Source: Monoplex corrugatus | Taxonomy: Eukaryota > Mollusca > Gastropoda > Littorinimorpha > Ranellidae | Direction: 5' to 3' | Assembly (NCBI GenBank): GCA_030674185.1 | Contig: JAPXFY010000021.1 | Location: 72,739,721 to 72,803,720 of the forward strand | DNA length: 64,000 nt | In this document: piece by piece, positions 11,180 through 44,960 of the stretch | Layout of the letters: the number at the start of each line of letters is the position of its first letter | Numbering within the stretch: position 1 is the stretch's first letter | The notes under the pieces: generated by a model | Seen by the model: only the letters and a program-made list of their open reading frames with translations | What the model was told of the DNA's origin: nothing | Databases searched by the model: none | Translations under genes and position numbers: made by a program

Positions 11180-11910
11180 TGACACCTAACATCAAAACGG
11201 TATTTCAAATTTTCTACCTGACATCTAACACATCAAAGGTGTATTTCAAATTTTCTACCTGACATCTAACACATCAAAGGTGTATTTCAAATTTTCTACC
11301 TGACTAACACATCAGAGATGTATTTCAAAATTTCTACTGACATCTAACACATCAAAGGTGTATTTCAAAATTTCTACCTGACATCTAACACATCAAAGGT
11401 GTATTTCAAATTTTCTACCTGACATCTAACACATCAAAGGTGCATTTCAAAATTTCTACCTGACATCTAACACATCAAAGGTGTATTTCAAAATTTCTAC
11501 CTGACATCTAACACATCAGAGGTGTATTTCAAAATTTCTAGCTGACATCTAACACATCAAAGGTGTATTTCAAAATTTCTAAAAGGTGTATTTCAAAATT
11601 TCTACCTGACATCTAACACATCAAAGGTGTATTTCAAAATTTCTACCTGACATCTAACACATCAAAGGTGTATTTCAAAATTTCTAAAAGGTGTATTTCA
11701 AAATTTCTAGCCGACATCTAACACATCAAAGGTGTATTTCAAAATTTCTAGCCGACATCTAACACATCAAAGGTGTATTTCAAAATTTCTAGCTGACATC
11801 TAACACATCAAAGGTGTATTTCAAAATTTCTACCTGACATCTAACACATCAAAGGTGTATTTCAAAATTTCTACCTGACATCTGACACATCAAAAGTGAT
11901 TTTCAAATAT
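11180..11910. repeat. 41-bp tandem array (about 17 copies)
   Basis: Unit of the type ACATCTAACACATCAAAGGT plus GTATTTCAAAATTTCTACCTG. Two truncated units (near 11580 and 11690) lack the first half. Confidence 0.95.
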
Positions 11911-12378
11911 TTCTATCAATAAGAAATCAAGGATTGGTTCCGTGATTTTTGTCATTCCATCGGTGGCCAACCACCAGAAACAGAACACGTCATCCATACT
12001 ACAGTTGTCAGAAAACCAGAAATGGTCAAATGATTTAACCATGGGCTATGGGTCATGGACACTGTTATGTTAAGAATCTGTGAGAGGATGAAATTTCTCA
12101 CTTACACTGTTACTGTATTTATACAATCTTATCCCGTTTGCCTTCTTCAGACAGACTGCAATGACACCATGGGAACATTAAGAACGAAATTAAAGAAAGA
12201 TCAGTGAAGTTTCAGTGGGCTTGCAGACTGTGTCTGTTGATGTTAATGAAAACAGTGTGTTTCGATTCCATTGTCTGCCGTCCTACTCTGCCTTCAATGA
12301 ATGAACCTGCATTGGGAGAGGACAGATGACAAACCCGAACACCACACACCATTGAAATCTCTTCTTTACCACTTGCTT
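11911..12378. other. No gene seen
   Basis: Unique-looking sequence between the 41-bp array and the RTE-like element; nothing recognisable. Confidence 0.5.
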
Positions 12379-13185
12379 CATCATCATCATCAGGTGCCCT
12401 GCCGCATGGCGTTGGCGACCATGGACCTCCAACCATCTCTATCTCTCGTTGCCCCCAGCATCTCCCCCACCCTCTTCATCCTCAGCCACTTTGCAAGTCC
12501 GTCCAGTATTCTCTCCCTGGGTCTACCCGGTGCTCTCTTTCCCTCCAGCTTTCCCGTTGTGACCAGGTGCTCCAAATCCCCCTTCTTCATAAAATGGCCT
12601 ATAAATGTTGCTTGTCTTTTCCTAATCTTCCTTATCAGTGATCGACTTGTGTCTGCCTCCATCAAGACTGTCTCGTTTGTTTTCTTTGCTGTCCATGGTA
12701 CTCTCAACATTCTTCTGAGAAACCACATCTCGGCTGCCTCAATCCTGCTCTGGCTTTGCTTGCTGACTGTCCAAGCCTCGCATCCGTACAACAGTATTGG
12801 TTCTATATAACATTCAAGGACTCTCTTTCTGATGTTAATTGATAGGCATTTGTTGGTAAGAATGCTTGTCATCTTCTTGAATGATGTTTTGGTTTGGCCG
12901 ATTCTGCCAGTTATTTCCGATGTGCATCTGCCGTCTGATGAAATGACCGTTCCCAGGTATTTGAACTTATTAACCTGTGTCAAGGTTGTGCCATTTGCTG
13001 TTATTTTGCAGGAGGGGATTTCATATTTTTTACTGATCACCATGACTTCAGTCTTCCTGCTGTTTAGTTCCAACCCCTTACCTTTGCTTTCTGTTTCTAG
13101 TATATTGTAGGTCCCTTTCATTTTCTGCAATTAGCACGGTGTCATCTGCGTACCGAATGTTGTTTACCACTTGGTTACACATCAA
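12379..13185 (-). mobile_element. RTE-like non-LTR retrotransposon fragment 1 (keeps the RT catalytic box)
   Basis: The minus strand encodes the C-terminal part of an endonuclease/reverse-transcriptase protein. The catalytic YADD box appears near 13150 (NIRYADDTVLIAE), followed in order by GLELNSRKTEVMVISKK, YLGTVISSDG, ILLYGCEAWTVSKQ, MWFLRRMLRVPWTAKKTNE, and GRPRERILDGLAKW up to NAMRQGT. The terminal stop codon TGA is the first unit of a (TGA)n tail (plus strand CATCATCATCATCAGG, 12379-12394), so the 3' UTR is essentially a microsatellite, as is usual in RTE-type elements. The frame is open for 246 codons with a small lesion near 13085-13100 relative to the copy at 30900. It is 5' truncated. 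The exact clade needs a tree. Confidence 0.85.
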
Positions 13186-13439
13186 AAACTGAAGGCATAA
13201 TCCATGGTACGCAATGACGAGAATAAAGATATTTTCATGGGTTTAACCATGAATTATGTCATTCATCTTCACTGTCAATCGTAATTTACTGCATGATTCG
13301 TATCTCATGGGTTTTAAAAACTCACTTCCGTTTTTAAAAGTTCAATGAAATGAAAGAAGAAACAGACAGTGGGACAGGATTTGGTGATTTCATTTCTTTT
13401 CAAATCATTCGTCTCTACCTAGACCTACCAAGACAGGGG

Positions 13440-13547
13440 TGAGAGAGAGAGAAAGAGAGAGAGAGGGGGAGAGAGAGAGAGGGAGAGAGAGAGAGGAGGA
13501 GGTGGAGGAGGAGGAGAGAGAGAGAGACAGACAGACAGAGAGACGGG

Positions 13548-13598
<51 letters not shown>

Positions 13599-13780
13599 TA
13601 GAGACAGAGAGAGAGAAAGAGAGACAGACAGACAGACACAGATAGAGACAGCGACAGAAACAGAGAGACAGACAGACAGAGACAGAGAGACAGACAGACA
13701 GACAGACGGACAGACAGACCGAGACAGCGACAGAAACAGAGAGACAGGCAGACAGAGAGGCAGACAGACAGACAGAGTCA
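13440..13780. repeat. (GA)n / (CAGA)n compound microsatellite
   Basis: GA-rich then CAGACAGA-rich purine tract of about 340 bp. Open frames (RERERE, LSLSLS) are artefacts of the repeat. Confidence 0.95.
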
Positions 13781-13794
13781 AGCCATTCTAACAG

Positions 13795-14200
13795 TATCTC
13801 CTTTCACACAAAAAAATCATCAGCAAGGTACAATGTAACTGTGACCACATCAGATGAAATAAAACTTGACACGAAGCGACAACAATGGCACAACAATGGA
13901 CACAACAATGGACACAACAATGGACACAACAATGGACACAACATGTCAGTATTGGCAGAGGTACCTCTGACACTGATGTTCACACATTTCCTCAAAAACT
14001 TCTGATTTTAGTAATTGTTTTCTTTTTGGGGGGGGGGGGGGGCGGGGGTCTTTGTGACCTTGATCTTGGTGCCCCGTCTTCCAAAATCATGCGTTCGGAA
14101 TTCCTTAATATAGTTGACCCGAGTTTGCTAAAGATCCATGCAAAAATAGCTGATAAAATCTTGTTCAAACATTTTTGTCACACACACACAGAAAGACTCC
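13795..14200 (+). mobile_element. Dispersed repeat DR-C, copy 1
   Basis: Shares with 32880-33320 the segments GTGACCTTGATC(T/A)TGGTGCC and GACCCGA(G/A)TTTG(C/A)TAAAG(A/T)TCCAT followed by AT(A/G)GCTGA(T/G)AAAATC. A small 12-bp minisatellite (CAACAATGGACA, five copies, 13883-13942) and a 16-base G run lie inside it. Class of element unknown. Confidence 0.6.
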
Positions 14201-14499
14201 TCTCTCTTGGTTTTCGATGAATTTTATTATAACGAATGATTTTTAATACGAATATTGTCTGCTCACAGTACATAGTACGCCTGTTTTCTCTGTGACCAAA
14301 TTATTTACATTATGTTCATTTTCCACATGTATATTGCTGATAGTGATAGCACGTCATGCACACATGTATATCTTTTACTGAAGATGTGAATGATTTGCAT
14401 GTCTTTTGATTTTTTTGATGTAACTAATTTTACTATGCTGATAATATCATCCCTGCTGAGAGTTTTCTTGTTTCAGCCATATAGGCGTTACTTAATTTT

Positions 14500-14666
14500 A
14501 TGACCATTGTTTTTGAGAAATGACGAGTCTGACGAGGGTTCGCTGAACCGATCAGGCCTAACAAAAAGTAAATGAAATTCCTTGATGGATAATATTCGTT
14601 TAGGCGTGATATGTGTAAATTATAATAAGATTGTGCTTATTATAATTTCTCAAAAACAATGGTCAT
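14500..14666. mobile_element. Small MITE-like element with 22-bp inverted termini
   Basis: ATGACCATTGTTTTTGAGAA (from 14500) is mirrored exactly at 14645-14666. A second, inner palindrome ATTATAATAAG..CTTATTATAAT lies at 14619-14646. No coding capacity. Confidence 0.6.
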
Positions 14667-14838
14667 AATATTATCGCTGTTTCATTTTGTATTTGATCAA
14701 AATGATTTAAGTAAATAGAAGTTTGAGAGAAATAAAACATTACTGATTTTGGAATCATCTGAACTGTGATTTACTTTGTGTGTTACAATGAATGTCAGTT
14801 CAGAGGCAGACGACATTTGATATGTCATGACACACTGC

Positions 14839-15193
14839 TTAACCCTTTGACTCCCTCACCCTATCTACCAACTGCAAAAACTTAATCCTTTGACTCCCTC
14901 ACCCTATCCTCCACCAACTGCAAAAACTTAACCCTTTGACTCCTGCACCCTATCTACCAACTGCAAAAACTTAACCCTTTGACTCCCTCACCCTATCCAC
15001 CAACTGCAAAAACATAACCCTTTGACTCCCTCACCCTATCCACCAACTGCAAAAACATAACCCTTTTACTCCTGCACCCTATCCACCAACTGCAAAAAAC
15101 TTAACCCTTTGATTCCCTCACCTATTCCACCAGCTTCCTGCAGGTTGGCAATGCAGGATGCTGGTGGATAGGGTACGGGGGTCAAAGTGTTAA
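14839..15193. mobile_element. piggyBac-type MITE with an amplified end
   Basis: Begins TTAACCCTTTGACTCCC and ends with the inverted terminus GGGGTCAAAGTGTTAA. The TTAA target and the CCCTTTG terminus fit piggyBac-like elements (established for that superfamily). The left terminal block of about 43 bp (TTAACCCTTTGACTCCCTCA..AACTGCAAAAAC) is repeated about six times. Related unexpanded copies lie at 46681-46848 and 61353-61530. Confidence 0.65.
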
Positions 15194-15795
15194 GATCGTC
15201 CTTCAGGACACCATGGAAGAAGGTCACTGCTAAGATCGACAGAGGAAGAACTGGGAGGCAAATCTAAAAAAAAAAAACAACAAACAAACAACCCTCCACC
15301 ACCACCAAATTCAATATACCTGAATGGCTTCTTGCTGCAGACATGGAGAATCCTGTCTGCTGCTGTGTATTTCAAGAGTTTCCGCCTCATCCTCCACTCC
15401 CCCCCCCTCCCAACTCAGCCACACTGGTCATGGGATTAGATGAAGAAAATGAAGTCTTGTAAGAAGAATTTGATATGAGGTAAGAGTCAACCATTAAGTT
15501 CAAGTGAACAATTCACCAAAGAGTCTATCAGATAACTGGTGGTAGATTTAGACAGAGTGTATATCTATATCGAATGGCCCAGGTGTGACAAATTCCTCTC
15601 GAACAAAGTCAAATACAAAGTTAAACAATGTAGCCTTAGCTTATCCCTAAACCACAAGGTCTTTATGGAATGAGTGGCAGAGATCTTGTGATGTTTTGGA
15701 GGCCAGATTTATTGATGATGCATTAGGATGTATATGATATATTGGAATATATTGGAACAGTGGACATCTTCTATCTTTTATTGCTTTCCTGTTCT
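15194..15795. other. No gene seen; possible 3' end of the exon B transcript
   Basis: On the minus strand AATAAA occurs at 15777-15782 and 15708-15713, downstream of the exon B stop at 17259. If either is used, the 31-bp array is in that 3' UTR. A 37-bp piece (15572-15608) resembles the S3 SINE end. Confidence 0.35.
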
Positions 15796-15796
15796 G

Positions 15797-16937
15797 TGAT
15801 ATGTATTTGTCTCTCTGACCTGCCCTGTGATATGTACCTGTCTCTCTGACCTGCCCTGTGATATGTACCTGTCTCTCTGACCTGTGATATGTACCTGTCT
15901 GTCTGACCTGCCCTGTGATACGTACCTGTCTCTCTGACCTGCCCTGTGATATGTACCTGTCTCTCTGACCTGCCCTGTGATACGTACCTGTCTCTCTGAC
16001 CTGCCCTGTGATATGTACCTGTCTCTCTGACCTGCCCTGTGATATGTACCTGTCTGTCTGACCTGCCCTGTGATATGTACCTGTCTCTGTGACCTGCCCT
16101 GTGATATGTACCTCTCTCTGACCTGCCCTGTGATATGTACCTGTCTGTCTGACCTGCCCTGTGATATGTACCTGTCTCTCTGACCTGCCCTGTGATATGT
16201 ACCTGTCTGTCTGACCTGCCCTGTGATATGTACCTGTCTCTCTGACCTGTCCTGTGATATGTACCTGTTTGACCTGCCCTGTGATATGTACCTGTCTCTG
16301 TGACCTGTCCTGTGATATGTACCTGTCTGTCTGACCTGCCCTGTGATATGTACCTGTCTGTCTGACCTGCCTGTGTTGACCTCTCTGCTGCGTGATATGT
16401 ACCTGTCTCTCTGACCTGCCGTTGATATGTACCTGTCTCTCTGACCTGCCTTGTGATATGTACCTGTCTCTGTGACCTGCCCTGTGATCTGTACCTGTCT
16501 CTTGACCTGCCTGTGATATGTACCTGTCTCTCTGACCTGCCCTGTGATATGTACCTGTCTCTCTGACCTGCCCTGTGATATGTACCTGTCTGTCTGACCT
16601 GCCCTGTGATATGTACCTGTCTCTCTGACCTGCCCTGTGATATGTACCTGTCTCTCTGACCTGCCCTGTGATATGTACCTGTCTGTCTGACCTGCCCTGT
16701 GATATGTACCTGTCTCTCTGACCTGCCCTGTGATATGTACCTGTCTCTCTGACCTGCCCTGTGATACGTACCTGTCTCTCTGACCTGCCCTGTGATATGT
16801 ACCTGTCTGACCTGATGTGTGATATGTACCTCTCTGACCTGCCCTGTGATATGTACCTGTCTCTGTGACCTGCCCTGTGATATGTACCTGTCTCTCTGAC
16901 CTGCCCTGTGATATGTATTTGTCTCTCTGACCTGCCC
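15797..16937. repeat. 31-bp tandem array (about 37 copies)
   Basis: Unit TGACCTGCCCTGTGATATGT plus ACCTGTCTCTC. Because 31 is not divisible by 3 and no frame of the unit holds a stop on the minus strand, three overlapping frames of more than 400 codons appear there; I treat them as artefacts of the array. Confidence 0.95.
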
Positions 16938-17258
16938 AAACTCTGGACATATCCGTCATCTTTTCAATCACAGTGGATGAAAGATGCATTTTGCAGTCAC
17001 ACTCAAACTGGTGCCCAACAAGCTGCTCACACCTCATGATCTGCTAAATGTAAGTAGATCAACACTGCATTTCTGTACAATGTGTTCGCTTGTCTGTTTG
17101 TTTGTTTGTTTGTCTTCAAGGTTACTTTACTTACAGCTAGTTTCCTCTGGCGCTTATTTTGGTGAGAAACTGAAGGAAAACCTTTGGTCTGAAACACAAG
17201 AGTCATCAATTTTGGAAACACCAGATGAGTTTGTGCTGTCTTCATCAGATCGTTTCTC

Positions 17259-40381
<23,123 letters not shown>

Positions 40382-40477
40382 CTGTAACACGCCATACTGC
40401 AGTCTGCCCGTCACCTTCACACCATGACTTCCATGGACACCATCGTCTGTTGGAACAGAGTTTTCGTTTTATTTTAT

Positions 40478-40812
40478 TTTTCTTAAGAGTTTGGAGTTTG
40501 TTTATGAGAGATTCATCACGTCCAGACAATTCAATATGCGCTCCACCCAAATTTCCCAACAATCAGTCTGACAGACTTACTGAGCCTGCACAAAACCCTA
40601 TGCCTTGGCAAGGTCTTGAACTCGTGAGGGGATGGGGTGGGTGGGTGGTGGTGGTGACTTAGGAAATGCTAAGCTGATACCACCAGAATGATGGAAACAT
40701 TAACTCGGGCAGCAAACAGACCAGTGTTTAATGTTGTGGGTGAACTGGCATTGAACTCGAGATGACCGATCTAGAGTTACGGCTCTGCCAAAAGAACTAA
40801 CCAGCCCACGGG
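40478..40812 (-). mobile_element. SINE family S3 copy
   Basis: On the minus strand: a tRNA-like head ending in ATCTCGAGTTCAATGCCAG (B box), the single unit corresponding to the 53-bp satellite (ACTGGTCTGTTTGCTGCC.., 40735-40680), then GCAAGGTCTTG-type body and TCTCATAAACAAACTCCAAAC end. Full-length in outline. Confidence 0.7.
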
Positions 40813-41004
40813 AAAATCGTGCCCCTATCCCCCCCCCCCCCCCCCCGTGATTGTTTAACACCACATCCCCTGTGTTATCAGCATGACACTCTGACAACTG
40901 AGGTCGTGGATCATCTGAAGTTTGTGCCCCACTCGGGGATTGTACCTCGGCACATCTCATGCGATAAGAGCATAGCATTCTTTACAGCTGAACAGTGGGC
41001 CACC

Positions 41005-41225
41005 CTTGTGTAGCTGTGGTCCGGTGGTGGGTAGACTTCGGAGGGACTTCAATCGGAAAGTTTGTGGGTTCGAGCCAACCTAGACGTCTGTGCCTGGTAG
41101 GGAAAGGATGGAGATTTTTTTACCGATCTTCAGGGTCAGTATGTGTGCAGACTGCCAGTGCTTAAACCCCGTTCGTGTGTGTATGAATACAGAATATCAG
41201 TTATGCACGTAAAAGATCCTGGTAA
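41005..41225 (+). mobile_element. SINE family S1 copy
   Basis: tRNA-like head with B box GTGGGTTCGAGCC (41066-41078), then GGAGATTTTTTTACCGATCT, GTGTGTATGAATACAGAATA and the core GCACGTAAAAGATCCTG (41205-41221). It ends where the next tandem block begins. Confidence 0.75.
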
Positions 41226-41570
41226 TTATATAAACGTACGTCAGTTCCATATAAACAACAAGTCTAGTAATTGTATAAATGTACTTTAGCCCAGTATAAG
41301 CGGTCATTAAGTCTTGTAATGAAATAAACGTACACCCTCATAAAGCACGAGTCTTGTAATGAAACAAACGACATCACCTATACAAGCAACAAGTCTTGTT
41401 AATATTTAAAAAATTAAAAAAAGAAATCGTACTTCAGCCGTATATAAGCGGCAGTTAAGTTTGGTAATTATATAAACTACTCCAGCCCCATATTAGCAAC
41501 AGTTCAGTCTGAGAATGACATGTACGTCAGCCCCTTATAAGCAACAAGTCTGGTAACTGAACAGTCCGTA
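41226..41570. repeat. Degenerate tandem repeat, about 55-60 bp (about 6 copies)
   Basis: Recurring CCATATAAGCAACAAGTCT and TAATGAAATAAACGTAC blocks with many substitutions, an older array than its neighbours. Two further TGACGTCA octamers lie just beyond it at 41662 and 41684. Confidence 0.6.
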
Positions 41571-41887
41571 CACTTCATCACTCACGTACTCATTCTGTCT
41601 CAGCCGTGTGGCGCCGTTGAAACTCATCAGCCATCATGATGATACAAGACTGCGATTACATGACGTCAGTGTTGTCAGCCGTGACGTCACCAATCTCATG
41701 TTTATCATTGGTGCAGCAATCAGCAAAGGAATAAAGAATTTTCTCATTTGTCTGTCTGTCTGTTTTTCTGTCTGTATGTTTGTCTTCCCATTTTTCTACA
41801 CCACCTTAGTTGCCGAAGAAGCTGGCACAGTTTGATTTTGATGACGATGAAGATGATAATCATGATGCTATGGAGTTCCATCTAGGA

Positions 41888-43450
41888 CAAGACTGCGTGA
41901 CAGGCTGTACTCGTGACAGGGCTGTAGTCGTGACAGGGCTTAACAGGGCTGTAGTCGTGACAGGGCTGTAGTCGTGACAGGGCTGTAACAGGGCTGTACT
42001 CGTGACAGGGCTGTAGTCGTGACAGGGCTGTAACAGGGCTGTAGTCGTGACAGGGCTGTACTCTGACAGGGCTGTACACTGAAGGGCTGTACTCGTGACA
42101 GGGCTGTACTCGTGACAGGGCTGTACTCGTGAAGGGCTGTATCGTGACAGGCTGTACTCGTGACAGGGCTGTAGTCGTGATAGGGCTCGTGATAGGGCTG
42201 TACTCGTGACAGGGCTGTACTCGTGACAGGGCTCGTAACAGGGCTGTACTCGTGACAGTGCTGTATCGTGACAGGGCTGTATACAGGGCTGTACTCGTGA
42301 CAGTGCTGTATCGTGACAGGGCTGTACGTAAGGGCTGTACTCGTGACAGGGCTGTACTCGTGACAGGGCTGTACACAGGGCTGTACTCGTGACAGGGCTG
42401 TACTCGTGACAGGCTGTACCAGGGCTGTACTCGTGACAGGCTGTACTCGTGACAGGGCTGTACTCGTGACAGGGCTGTACTCGTGACAAGGCTGTACTCG
42501 TGATCAGGGCTGTAGTCGTGACAGGCTGTACTCGTGACAGGGCTGTACTCGTGACAGGGCTGTACACGTGACAGGGCTGTAGTCGTGACAGGGCTGTATC
42601 GTGACAGGGCTGTACTCGTGACAGGGCTGTAGTCGTGACAGGCTGTACAGGGCTGTACTCGTGACAGGGCTGTACTCGTGATAGGGCTGTAAGGGCTGTA
42701 CTCGTGACAGGGCTGTAAAGGGCTGTATCGTGAAGGGCTGTACTCGTGACAGTGCTGTACTCGTGACAGGGCTGTACTCGTGAAGGGCTGTACTCGTGAC
42801 AGGCTGTACTCGTGATAGGCTGTACTCGTGACAGGGCTGTACTCGTGACAGGCTGTACTCGTGACAGGGCTGTACTCGTGACAGGGCTGTACTCGTGACA
42901 GGGCTGTATCGTGACAGGGCTGTAGCTCGTGATAGGGCTGTACTCGTGATAGGGCTGTACTCGTGACAGGCTGTAGTCGTGACAGGGCTGTACTCGTGAC
43001 AGGGCTGTACTCGTGACAGGGCTGTATCGTCGGTGTAGTCGTGATAGGGCTACCGTGACAGGAGCTGTATCGTGATAGGGCCACTCAATGTAACTCCGTG
43101 AAGGGCATGAGATCGACGTGTGGTCTAGTCTCGTGACAGGCTGTACACGTGATAGGTCTGTACTCGTGACAGGGCTGTACTCGTGATAGGGCTGTACACG
43201 TGATAGGTCTGTACTCGTGACAGGGCTGTACATGTGATAGGTCTGTACTCGTGACAGGGCTGTACACGTGATAGGTCTGTACTCGTGAAGGGCTGTACTC
43301 GTGATAGGGCTGTACTCGTGACAGGGCTGTACTCGTGATAGGTCTGTACTCGTGACAGGGCTGTACACGTGATAGGTCTGTACTCGTGACAGGGCTGTAC
43401 ACGTGATAGGGCTGTACTCGTGACAGGGCTGTACTCGTGATAAGTCTGTG
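41888..43450. repeat. 17-bp tandem array (about 90 copies)
   Basis: Unit CTGTACTCGTGACAGGG with frequent one- and two-base losses left of about 43080, and a TGATAGGTCTG subtype to the right. The minus strand lacks stops in all frames, so frames of up to 535 codons arise with a 17-residue super-period; not regarded as genes. Confidence 0.95.
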
Positions 43451-43469
43451 ACATAGCCTGGCATCAACC

Positions 43470-43722
43470 AGTCCCAAGAGATGCCTGCGGTATCGGTCAG
43501 AAGATTTGAGCACCACCCTCAATGACACATCCGTGAAGTGGATGAGACTCGACTGTGTGGTCCCAGTCTTCCCAATAAGCCCACTGCGTGCTCAACTCTG
43601 GGTAGGAGCCAGCAAGAGCTGTAAAATCTCAAAATGCTTTTAGAAGGGACTAATTGAGATTCAGTCGAACCCACAACCTTCCAGTCGTAGTCCGTTACGC
43701 TAACGCTACAGCACGGCGACTG
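43470..43722 (-). mobile_element. SINE family S2 copy
   Basis: Minus strand: tRNA-like head (CGTTAGCGTAACGGACT, then GTTGTGGGTTCGACTG as B box), followed by a body with ATTAGTCCCTTCTAAAAGC, GCTGGCTCCTACCCAGAG and GGGAAGACTGGGACCACACA. It matches the copy at 26930-27520. Confidence 0.7.
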
Positions 43723-43884
43723 GTGGTCTGTCTCTGTCCAGCTAGCTGTACTGACACTACCAGCGACATCGATGGCAGGAATGAAAAGACCGACAAAACA
43801 TAGCAATACAATAAATAAACTGTAAAAACTGATAAACAATAGGACTAGGCTTAAGTTGGTCCAAATTTGGGTTTAAAGAAACTT

Positions 43885-44150
43885 TTATTAGTTTGGAGTT
43901 TGGGGTTGTTTAAGACGGATTCATCGCGCTCAGATAATTTTGTATGCGCTCCATCCAAATCTGCCAGCAATGTTATCTTGCAGACTACCTGAGCCAACAT
44001 ATAACACTATGTGCTGGCCAGGTCTTGAAATGGGAAGGGGTGGGGGAAGGGACTATGAAACATTAAGTCAACACCACTGGAATGACAGAAACATTCAGAC
44101 AGGCAGCAAACAGTCCAGTTTTTAATGGGATTGAACTCAAGATATCAGAT
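43885..44150 (-). mobile_element. SINE family S3 copy
   Basis: GTTTGGAGTTTGGGGTTGTT, GACGGATTCATCGCGCTCAG, TATGCGCTCCATCCAAATCTG and GCAGCAAACAGTCCAGTTTT in order, with a single satellite-equivalent unit at about 44060-44115; the head continues to about 44200, where the degenerate LINE begins. Confidence 0.65.
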
Positions 44151-44199
44151 TCTGAGTCCCCTGCTCTCACTGATATTAAAAGAATTGACCAGCTCATGT

Positions 44200-44891
44200 C
44201 AAAGCGTGACCTGCCCATAGTCTTGACCTTGACCGACGTTACTGATTTGCCCCAGCTGTGTAAAACGTGCCGTCGGTAGGTACTCCAGGTCTGACAATAG
44301 TACAACAGGGTGCTCAAGACTACAGCTCTGTACAGCACAGCAAGCTTTGTGGTGATCCTGATGCCAAGGTCTTGCCACAACTTCTTGGTCAAACTTTTCC
44401 AAGGCAGAAGTAAACTCGGAGACATGTAGCCCCACCTTAACACTAAGAGATCCATTACTGTACTGCCCAAACTTGTCTACAGTCTTGATCTTCTGGTTAT
44501 TGATGACAATGACGGTTATGAAACGTCAGAAGCCTGAGGTCCGTTGGTTGAAACACAGCCTTTGTCTTGCTGAAGCTAACTGTAAGCCTTCAGCATTTGC
44601 AGACAGCAGCAAACTGGTCAGGGATGTGCTGGATGTCGTCTTGATAGTGTGCAGTTAAGGCACAGTCATCAGCAGGGAGAAATTTCCGCAGGATGGCATT
44701 GAGCACTGTTTTCACAATGCTAGAAATGTTCTTTTCTTTCCAAAGACAAATTATAAATAATAATAATAATAATAATTACAAATTTATATAGCGCAAAATC
44801 TTGATAAAATCAAATCTAAGCGCTGAAACACACACACACGCACGCACGCACACATACGCACGCAAGCACGCACAAACACGCACCCACGCAC

Positions 44892-44960
<69 letters not shown>

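Noticed and set aside
15778..17037. Long minus-strand open frames of about 420-430 codons
   Set aside because: They arise from a stop-free 31-bp repeat, overlap in different frames and lack splice or start context.
41060..41085. tRNA gene
   Set aside because: Only a B-box-like GGTTCGAGCC is present within a SINE head; no cloverleaf can be folded by eye. Same for heads near 27140, 43675 and 55760.
41860..43467. 535-codon minus-strand open frame
   Set aside because: It comes from the 17-bp array; the peptide has a 17-residue super-period forced by repeat length, and unit indels do not respect frame.
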